10,107 nt of DNA from an uncultured Clostridia bacterium (GTDB lineage Bacteria > Bacillota > Clostridia > Oscillospirales > Acutalibacteraceae). Below, piece after piece: positions 1-4,797 of this stretch. The stretch covers positions 1-10,107 of the forward strand of contig CANQIG010000051.1 in the NCBI GenBank assembly GCA_947623765.1, given 5' to 3'. Under the pieces are notes generated by a model, which saw nothing but the letters and a program-made list of their open reading frames with translations, had not been told where the DNA came from and did no database searches. Each line of letters begins with the position of its first letter. The stretch's first letter is position 1. The position numbers and the translations under genes are program-made.

Positions 1-740
1 GCCGTGAGCGGCTTTTCCTTCGCCTCGGTCTCGAGGAACACGCGGAAGTTCCGCTCGAGATCCCCCATGAATTCGGGCGGGAAACCCCAGAAATTCATGG
101 AGACCGTCGCGTCCGGCTCGATCGCCGTCCAGCTTTCGCCCTCGTCCTCGGTGTACGCCGGACCGTCCGCCCGCCGTTCGATGTGCTTGCGCTCCACCAC
201 GGTCGCGAGCATTCCGTCCTTCGTGCCGCACACGCCGCGCGAGACGTAGCCGTTCTCTGTCAGCGTATTTTCGAGCTTATAGCCCACCATCGCGCAGGGC
301 AGCGGGCGTTCGCCCTCCTGCAGCGCCGAGAGGAATTCGGCGAGCTTTCGGAACGCCTCCGCGCCGTAGAAGTCGTCCGCGTTGATCGCGGCGAACGGCG
401 CGTCCACAAGATGCCGCGCCGCGAGCACCGCGTGCCCGGTCCCCCAAGGCTTCACACGGCCTTCGGGGACGGAAAAGCCATCGGGCAGATCGTCCAGCCG
501 CTGAAACGCGTATTCCACCGGGATGTGCGCCGCCATGCGGTCGCCGATCACCGCGCGGAAATCGGCCTCATTCTCCTGTTTGATGATGAAGATCACCTTG
601 GAAAATCCGGCGCGCAGCGCGTCAAAGACCGAATAATCCACGATGATCTCGCCGTTTTGCCCGACCGGGTCGAGCTGCTTCAGGCCGCCGTATCGGCTGC
701 CCATGCCCGCCGCCATGACGAGCAGGATCGGTTTCGCCAT
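1..740 (-). CDS. Sugar-phosphate nucleotidyltransferase (NTP_transferase family), 3' end missing
   Basis: The first 246 codons read without a stop from an ATG at 740 to the left edge, so the C-terminus lies outside the window. The nucleotide-binding signature of NDP-sugar pyrophosphorylases is at residues 10-22 (AAGMGSRYGGLKQ); a KPWGTGHA block at 97-104 and NADDFYG at 120-126 carry the metal- and sugar-binding residues expected in this fold. Known family role: joining a sugar-1-phosphate to an NTP in the cytoplasm to make an NDP-sugar. This subfamily, from memory, is usually about 300 residues and common in gut Clostridia; its sugar is not deducible here. A purine-rich site (AAGGA) lies 12 nt upstream, slightly far. 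The gene starts 46 bp after the LCP gene and probably shares its promoter, which fits a role in cell-wall or surface polysaccharide synthesis (inference). Confidence 0.9.
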   Translation of the reverse strand, partial: MAKPILLVMAAGMGSRYGGLKQLDPVGQNGEIIVDYSVFDALRAGFSKVIFIIKQENEADFRAVIGDRMAAHIPVEYAFQRLDDLPDGFSVPEGRVKPWGTGHAVLAARHLVDAPFAAINADDFYGAEAFRKLAEFLSALQEGERPLPCAMVGYKLENTLTENGYVSRGVCGTKDGMLATVVERKHIERRADGPAYTEDEGESWTAIEPDATVSMNFWGFPPEFMGDLERNFRVFLETEAKEKPLT

Positions 741-786
741 AAGAATCACATTTCCTTCTTGCCTGTATTTGTTCGCGAAGGCCGGC

Positions 787-1857
787 TCATGTGCCGTCCT
801 CGTAGATAAACCGGTGCAGGTGCGTCGCCGCAGTGGGGAGGTCGTAATTCCACATCCACATCTCCCCCTCATAATATCCGAAGTCGTACCCCTCCGTGTC
901 GCTCGGGATGGAGAGCCGCTCGACCGTGAAATCCGACACCGCAAAGGTCGAAAGCCCGAGAAGCTCGCCCAGATCGAGCGAGGTCTCACAGATCGAAAGC
1001 AGTTCCCGCAGCACGCCCGGGTACTGGAGCGGCGAAAGGCGGGTCAGCCGGTCAAAGGCGGAGGAGATCACCGCCTGCTGGCGCTCAGCGCGCACGTTGT
1101 CGCTGTCGATCGCCCGGATGCGCCCGTAAGCCACCGCCTGGTTGCCGTCGAGCAGCGCCGTCCCGGCGCTCCCCGTATAGGGCGTTGCCGGGCCGTCGAG
1201 GGATTCCGGGCTCGACGACGCGAGCGAGGTAAGATTCAAGTTGAGCTGCTCGATCTCCGCGTCGGTGAGTTCGACCTCCACCCCGCCGACGGCGTTCACG
1301 ATCTTCGCTGTCGCGGCGAAATTGACGGTCACATAATCCTTCACATCGAGCCCGTAGTTCTCATTGATCACCCGGATCGCCGCCTCCGGCCCGCCGTAGG
1401 CGTACGCGCCGTTGAGCTTGTCGTACCCGGACCCGTAAGGGGTCAGCTCTCCCATATAGACCCGCGCGTCCCGCAGGATGGAGGAGAGCTTGATCTTATT
1501 GTGTCTGCGATCTACGGAGACCACCATAATCACATCGCTGTTCCCGGAAAACGCTCCGCTGCCGCCGCGCGTATCCACCCCAAAAAGCAGGATATTTTTG
1601 ATCTTGCTGTCGGTATACGTCCCGGATGTGATCCCGAGCGTTTCCGGCCTGCCGGAGATCTCCGTGGTCCTAAGACCGCCCAGAAGGAACTTCGAGGCGG
1701 CCATCATCAGTATGCCCATAAGAATACACAGGGAAAATACGACGCCCAAAAGGATCTTCAGGCCCCGGTGGTGTTTTTTCTTCTGATTCCGCTTGACCAT
1801 CTTGTTTGAGGTGTAGCTGGAAATATCCTCAAACCCGCGTCTTTTTCCTCTCGCCAT
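787..1857 (-). CDS. LCP-family (LytR-CpsA-Psr) cell-wall glycopolymer ligase
   Basis: A 356-residue protein with a short basic cytoplasmic N-terminus (residues 1-34), one membrane segment at about 35-58, and an extracellular LCP catalytic domain from about 84. Family motifs are present: NILLFGVDTRGG (88-99), SDVIMV (107-112), SSILRDARV (125-133, matching the usual S-x-x-R-D-T/S-x-V), YDKLNGAYAYGG (145-156), and DNVRAERQ (253-260, matching D-x-x-R-x-x-R-Q). The conserved Arg and Asp residues that bind the lipid pyrophosphate are therefore present; the Thr/Ser after RD is Ala131. Known family role: transfer of teichoic acid or other polymers from an undecaprenyl carrier to peptidoglycan. The start is supported by AGAGGAT 5-7 nt upstream. 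It has its own consensus promoter and is followed 46 bp later by the nucleotidyltransferase gene. The exact polymer is unknown. Confidence 0.93.
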   Translation of the reverse strand: MARGKRRGFEDISSYTSNKMVKRNQKKKHHRGLKILLGVVFSLCILMGILMMAASKFLLGGLRTTEISGRPETLGITSGTYTDSKIKNILLFGVDTRGGSGAFSGNSDVIMVVSVDRRHNKIKLSSILRDARVYMGELTPYGSGYDKLNGAYAYGGPEAAIRVINENYGLDVKDYVTVNFAATAKIVNAVGGVEVELTDAEIEQLNLNLTSLASSSPESLDGPATPYTGSAGTALLDGNQAVAYGRIRAIDSDNVRAERQQAVISSAFDRLTRLSPLQYPGVLRELLSICETSLDLGELLGLSTFAVSDFTVERLSIPSDTEGYDFGYYEGEMWMWNYDLPTAATHLHRFIYEDGT

Positions 1858-1876
1858 GAAATCCTCTCGTTTCCGC

Positions 1877-1891
1877 GCGGCCCGTGGCCGC
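1877..1891 (-). other. Small GC hairpin in the leader of the LCP gene
   Basis: Six-base arms (GCGGCC and GGCCGC) around a 3-base loop lie in the predicted 5' untranslated leader, about 9 nt upstream of the Shine-Dalgarno site of the LCP gene. There is no T-run after it on the minus strand, so it is not a terminator. It may stabilise the mRNA or modulate ribosome access, or be chance in GC-rich DNA. Confidence 0.35.
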
Positions 1892-1922
1892 CATCCCTTT
1901 TTCCGTTTGCGGTCCTCAGAAC

Positions 1923-1951
1923 ATTATAGCGGATTTCCGGCGTTATGTCAA
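1923..1951 (-). promoter_or_regulatory. Sigma-A promoter for LCP - nucleotidyltransferase operon
   Basis: On the minus strand a perfect -35 box TTGACA (1951-1946) is followed by exactly 17 bp and a perfect -10 box TATAAT (1928-1923). Transcription would start near 1916, giving a leader of roughly 58 nt before the ATG at 1857. All twelve consensus bases are present, implying strong constitutive expression. The surrounding bases are visibly more AT-rich than the flanking genes. Confidence 0.92.
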
Positions 1952-2009
1952 CACAATCCGACGCAAAGCACGCGCTTTTGCGATCTTTCTCTCCCGCGCG
2001 GCGGAAAGG

Positions 2010-2579
2010 TCAAGCGTTGTAATTGCCCGGCTTGCAGAGAAATTCGTGAACCCGCGTCGAGAGAAAGTCCGCCGTGTAGGCAGGGGTGAGGATCACCGCC
2101 GTGTCCGCGCCGCGCCCGGTCCCCGCCACCGCGACGACCGGTTTGCCGTACGCGGCGGCCCCGGCGTCCATCGCCATCATGCCGATCTCGACGCAGACCT
2201 TCGTCCCCTGGCTGATCATCCGGAGCGTATGCGCGACGATCTCCACGGGGTACGCCCCGGAGAACTTCCGCGAGAGCGCGCGTTCCGCGCCGCTGAGCGC
2301 GTGCGCCGCGCGGACGATCCGCACTCCCGCGCGTTCGAGCCGCTCCCGCGTCCCGTCTTCCAGCGCGCGCGCCCCCGGCGCCGAAAAGCCGTCCACCTGG
2401 CCCACCATGACGACCGGCACGCGGACGCCTTTTTCCTCCATGAGCGCGACGAGCTTCTCCGCGGTCTCCCCCGTGTTGGAGGAGACGAGGATCCCCAGAT
2501 CCCGCTGCGCCGCCGCTTCCAGGGCGATCGCCAGTGTCTCTGCGGTGTTTTCTCTGCCCGCCCGTTCAAATATGCGCAT
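2010..2579 (-). CDS. Stand-alone pyruvate kinase C-terminal (alpha/beta) domain-like protein
   Basis: A 189-residue soluble protein with no membrane segment. The pattern is that of the pyruvate-kinase C-terminal fold (PK_C), which in pyruvate kinase forms the allosteric domain: ENTAETL near the start (10-16), a glycine/serine phosphate-loop-like segment VSSNTGETA (32-40), alternating beta strands and helices, and a conserved-looking GAAAYGKPVVAVAGTGRGADTA (140-161). The catalytic barrel is absent, so it cannot be a pyruvate kinase; such orphan PK_C proteins of about this size are known in Bacillota and archaea but have no established function. Its ATG shares one base with the TAA of the methyltransferase gene (TAATG), so translation is probably coupled; this, and the fit of the protein, favour this start over an upstream in-frame ATG at 2858 that would overlap the methyltransferase by about 280 bp. 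It is the last gene of the operon; no clear terminator follows. Confidence 0.8.
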   Translation of the reverse strand: MRIFERAGRENTAETLAIALEAAAQRDLGILVSSNTGETAEKLVALMEEKGVRVPVVMVGQVDGFSAPGARALEDGTRERLERAGVRIVRAAHALSGAERALSRKFSGAYPVEIVAHTLRMISQGTKVCVEIGMMAMDAGAAAYGKPVVAVAGTGRGADTAVILTPAYTADFLSTRVHEFLCKPGNYNA

Positions 2580-3682
2580 TACGATCCCCGCTTTCCTTTG
2601 TTTCCGTATTTTTTCGCGAGCTTTTTGGAGAGCCCGCCCTGTCCGGTCTTCTCGCCGCGCTTTGGCTCCGGCTTTCTCATTTCGTCCCGCCGCCGCAGAA
2701 AGAGCGTGATCTCCGAGCGGTTGTGGAAAAGCTGCCGCGCCCCGAGAAGCGCATAGCCGGAGAGCGACCGGAGCCCCGAAAGGATCTCCCGGTAGGAGAA
2801 GTCCTTGGGCAGCTTCATCGTCATGACGGCGAGCGCGCCCGCGTTCAGCAGCGGCCAAAAACCGTCCATCACGCGCGTGCTCTGCCGCACATCGAGCTTC
2901 ATGTCGTTCACCGCGAGGTCAAAGCGGCTGTCCGGAAACGCTTTGAGGAAATCCTCCGCGCGCATCTGCCGGTACGTGACGTTCTCCATCCGCTCGATCT
3001 GGGGTTTTAGCCGGCTCGGGTCGATCGCCGTCACGGCGATGCCCTGCTCGGCGAGGACCTTCGTCCAGCCGCCGGGCGCCGCGCCGAGGTCGACCGCTGC
3101 GTGTATCCCCGCGAAGTCGATCCCGAAGACCTCCGCCGCCTCCCGGAGCTTGAATTCCGCCCGGGAGACGAACCCGAAGCCCGCCCGCGCGTAGTGCGGC
3201 TCGCCGCCGCTGCGGTGGGTCAGGTTTTCCTCCGCGTCCCCGACGCCGACATAGACCGCGTCCGCCGCCGCGAACACCGAGACGATCCGGCGGCTCCCCG
3301 CCACATCGACCGCAAACCCGTGTTCCGCGAGTCGCTGGGAGACGCCCGGGGTCAGACCGGCGTCAAACGGCAGACCGTCTGCAAAGCGCGTCTGCACGCT
3401 GACGGAAAGTTCCTCGGAAAGATGCGGGAGCGCGGCAGCAAAAACCGCCTGCGCGTCTGCGCCGCGCGGCAGCACGTCAGTCACCGCGAAGAGGTGCCGC
3501 ACGAAGATGACCGGTGTTTTTCGGACGGTCTCCGCGAGCGCCGCCGGGGCGAGCGCTGTCTCCGCAAGGCCGACGTCTTCCGAAAGCCTTTGCAGGAATG
3601 AGAACGTCCCGTCTGCACGCTGGAACTCGAAGAGCGTCAGATCAAAATGCGCCGCCTGACAGGTAAAAACAAAGCGCGTCAT
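2579..3682 (-). CDS. FtsJ/RlmM-like SAM-dependent RNA 2'-O-methyltransferase
   Basis: A 367-residue protein. The C-terminal half is an FtsJ-type Rossmann methyltransferase: the SAM-binding loop DLGAAPGGWTKVL is at 198-210. The catalytic tetrad K-D-K-E of 2'-O-ribose methyltransferases can be placed at Lys178 (AEFKL), Asp260 (VNDM), Lys290 (MTMKLP) and Glu324 (RSEITLF). The N-terminal part (about 1-165) is probably a THUMP-like RNA-recognition region as in RlmM, which methylates C2498 of 23S rRNA in E. coli; the family match is by architecture, and the substrate is inferred. Residues 331-367 form a Lys/Arg-rich tail suited to RNA contact. The ATG overlaps the stop of the SGNH gene (ATGA, 4 bp) and its own TAA overlaps the next ATG, so the three genes are tightly coupled. 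Confidence 0.86.
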   Translation of the reverse strand: MTRFVFTCQAAHFDLTLFEFQRADGTFSFLQRLSEDVGLAETALAPAALAETVRKTPVIFVRHLFAVTDVLPRGADAQAVFAAALPHLSEELSVSVQTRFADGLPFDAGLTPGVSQRLAEHGFAVDVAGSRRIVSVFAAADAVYVGVGDAEENLTHRSGGEPHYARAGFGFVSRAEFKLREAAEVFGIDFAGIHAAVDLGAAPGGWTKVLAEQGIAVTAIDPSRLKPQIERMENVTYRQMRAEDFLKAFPDSRFDLAVNDMKLDVRQSTRVMDGFWPLLNAGALAVMTMKLPKDFSYREILSGLRSLSGYALLGARQLFHNRSEITLFLRRRDEMRKPEPKRGEKTGQGGLSKKLAKKYGNKGKRGS

Positions 3683-4347
3683 GCCTTTGTAAAATCGCGG
3701 TCATAATCGAAGCCGCAGGCCGCGAGCCACGTCTTCGCCATCAGCGTCGCGCCCATCTGGTTCGGGTGTACGCGGTCCCACGCGATGAGCGCGGAGTGCT
3801 GCACGGTAAAATACGCGTCGTACATGGCCTGAAAATCCACGAAAACGCAGCCGGACTCCTTCGCGAGGCGGCGGCAGATCTCCACATATTCCTGCATCCG
3901 CGCGCGCATCCGGTCGGCGCGGTTCGGCTCCATATAGTACGGCGTCGCGAGGATCACGCCCTTCGCGGCCTTTTTCGCCGCGGCGATCATCTCGCGCAGG
4001 TTCCGCTCGTATTCCTCCGGGGAGACCGCGAGATCCGGAAAGCCCGGCTGGTCGAACTGCCGCCAGACGTCGTTGATGCCGATGCAGATCGACACCCAGT
4101 CCGGGTGCAGGTCCAGCACATCCCGCGAAAAACGCGCGAGCAGATCGCGCGACGTGTTGCCGCCGACGCCCGAATTGGTCAGCCGGAGGTTCAGGTCCGG
4201 GTAGACGGCGTAGAGCAAGTTCTCGATCATGCGCGGATACCCGTGCCCCATGTTGTCGAACAGTCCCTCGCCGACCGGCTGGGCGCTGCCCATGTCGGTG
4301 ACGGAATCCCCGGCGAGCACGATGCGGTCAAAAGCCTCAAAAATCAT
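3679..4347 (-). CDS. SGNH/GDSL-family hydrolase (esterase or lipase type)
   Basis: A 222-residue protein with all four SGNH blocks: GDSVTD with the nucleophile Ser15; block II glycine in NSGVGGNTSRD (58-68); block III Asn92 in GINDVW; and block V Asp191/His194 in DRVHPN. Known family role: hydrolysis of ester bonds, often in acylated carbohydrates or lipids. No signal peptide or membrane segment is visible, so it is predicted cytoplasmic; the substrate is unknown. The start at 4347 is chosen because GGAGGG lies 6 nt upstream and the SGNH fold begins right away. The frame stays open to an ATG at 4485, but that would lie upstream of the promoter and add 46 residues unlike the family. First gene of an operon with the methyltransferase and the PK_C-like gene. 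Confidence 0.92.
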   Translation of the reverse strand: MIFEAFDRIVLAGDSVTDMGSAQPVGEGLFDNMGHGYPRMIENLLYAVYPDLNLRLTNSGVGGNTSRDLLARFSRDVLDLHPDWVSICIGINDVWRQFDQPGFPDLAVSPEEYERNLREMIAAAKKAAKGVILATPYYMEPNRADRMRARMQEYVEICRRLAKESGCVFVDFQAMYDAYFTVQHSALIAWDRVHPNQMGATLMAKTWLAACGFDYDRDFTKA

Positions 4348-4353
4348 ACCGAT

Positions 4354-4359
4354 CCCTCC
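4354..4359 (-). promoter_or_regulatory. Ribosome binding site fixing the SGNH hydrolase start
   Basis: GGAGGG on the minus strand ends 6 nt before the ATG at 4347. It decides this start over the upstream in-frame ATG at 4485. Confidence 0.88.
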
Positions 4360-4361
4360 AA

Positions 4362-4379
4362 TGCGGGCCCATACCCGCA
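4362..4379 (-). other. Leader hairpin next to the SGNH ribosome binding site
   Basis: Arms TGCGGG and CCCGCA with a 6-base loop sit in the short predicted leader (about 38 nt) and end 2 nt before the Shine-Dalgarno site. It could hinder or tune ribosome binding. There is no T-run. Chance cannot be excluded. Confidence 0.4.
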
Positions 4380-4391
4380 GGTTCTCCCTAA

Positions 4392-4420
4392 AGTATACAA
4401 TCAAATCCCGGAAATGGCAA
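4392..4420 (-). promoter_or_regulatory. Sigma-A promoter for the SGNH - methyltransferase - PK_C-like operon
   Basis: On the minus strand TTGCCA (4420-4415, 5 of 6 consensus) and TATACT (4397-4392, 5 of 6) are separated by exactly 17 bp. Transcription would start near 4385. It is divergent from the tRNA promoter; the two -35 boxes are 48 bp apart. Confidence 0.82.
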
Positions 4421-4468
4421 GCGCAGGATGAAAAAATGCGGGCGGCCAAAAATTTTTTCGTTTTTCCG

Positions 4469-4497
4469 TTGACAGAAAACCGCAATATTGGTATAAT
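4469..4497 (+). promoter_or_regulatory. Perfect consensus promoter of the tRNA-Lys/tRNA-Thr unit
   Basis: TTGACA (4469-4474), 17 bp, TATAAT (4492-4497): all consensus bases and ideal spacing. The predicted start near 4504 leaves a leader of only about 7 nt before tRNA-Lys at 4511. An A/T-rich stretch just upstream (4447-4466) could act as an UP element. Confidence 0.95.
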
Positions 4498-4510
4498 AAG
4501 AGGGCTGTGA

Positions 4511-4586
4511 GACCCATTAGCTCAGTTGGCAGAGCACTTGACTTTTAATCAAGGTGTCCGGAGTTCGAATCTCCGATGGGTCACCA
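4511..4586 (+). tRNA. tRNA-Lys (anticodon TTT)
   Basis: Complete 76-nt cloverleaf. The acceptor stem GACCCAT (4511-4517) pairs fully with ATGGGTC (4576-4582); discriminator A4583; encoded CCA 4584-4586. Anticodon stem CTTGA/TCAAG (4537-4541, 4549-4553) with loop CTTTTAA and anticodon TTT at 4544-4546. The T-stem CGGAG/CTCCG is perfect with TTCGAAT in the loop. It decodes AAA and AAG. Only 3 bp separate it from the next tRNA, so both come from one transcript. Confidence 0.98.
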
Positions 4587-4589
4587 AGC

Positions 4590-4665
4590 GCCGGTGTAGC
4601 TCAGTTGGTAGAGCAGCTGATTTGTAATCAGCAGGTCAGGGGTTCGAGTCCGTTCACCGGCTCCA
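4590..4665 (+). tRNA. tRNA-Thr (anticodon TGT)
   Basis: A 76-nt cloverleaf with acceptor stem GCCGGTG (4590-4596) pairing with CACCGGC (4655-4661), discriminator T4662 and encoded CCA 4663-4665. D-stem GCTC/GAGC, anticodon stem GCTGA/TCAGC, loop TTTGTAA with anticodon TGT at 4623-4625, variable loop AGGTC. The T-stem is imperfect: AGGGG (4638-4642) faces CCGTT (4650-4654), giving one G-G mismatch (4640/4652) and one G-U pair (4639/4653); T-loop TTCGAGT is normal. The CCA bases are also the foot of the downstream terminator stem. Confidence 0.97.
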
Positions 4666-4709
4666 GAGGGACGGGGAAGATGCTGTTCTTCCCCGTCCCT
4701 CTGGTTTTT
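4663..4709 (+). terminator. Intrinsic terminator of the tRNA unit
   Basis: A perfect 18-bp stem (4663-4680 with 4687-4704), 6-base loop TGCTGT, and then TTTTT at 4705-4709. The first three bases of the left arm are the CCA end of tRNA-Thr, so there is no spacer between mature tRNA and terminator. Confidence 0.96.
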
Positions 4710-4742
4710 CCGGACACGATCTCAACCCCCTCCCGGAACCGT

Positions 4743-4791
4743 AAAAAGACACGGAAGCGCACGGCAGATCGCCGCACGCTCCCGTGTCTTT
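4743..4791 (-). terminator. Intrinsic terminator of the sigma-CTD gene
   Basis: On the minus strand a 21-bp stem (4791-4771 with 4765-4745) closes a 5-base loop, ending in a TTTTT run (4747-4743). Three positions that are A-C mismatches on the plus strand become G-U pairs on the minus strand, so the stem is fully paired only for minus-strand RNA. It begins 7 nt after the sigma stop codon and faces the tRNA terminator, separating the two convergent units. Confidence 0.93.
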
Positions 4792-4797
4792 CTGTTT

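Noticed and set aside
643..1809. A 388-codon open frame on the plus strand opposite the LCP gene
   Set aside because: Antisense shadow of a clear LCP protein; it has no family motifs and no promoter or ribosome site.
1962..1982. Hairpin CGCAAAGC...GCTTTTGCG after the PK_C-like gene as a terminator
   Set aside because: Arms match only with a bulge and no T-run follows on the minus strand; it also lies close to the LCP -35 box. Evidence is too weak to call.
2580..2858. N-terminal extension of the PK_C-like gene to an ATG at 2858
   Set aside because: It would overlap the methyltransferase by about 280 bp; the extension lacks family similarity, and the coupled TAATG start at 2579 fits the family length.
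4348..4485. N-terminal extension of the SGNH gene to an ATG at 4485
   Set aside because: It would run through the operon's own -10 and -35 boxes and lacks a ribosome site.
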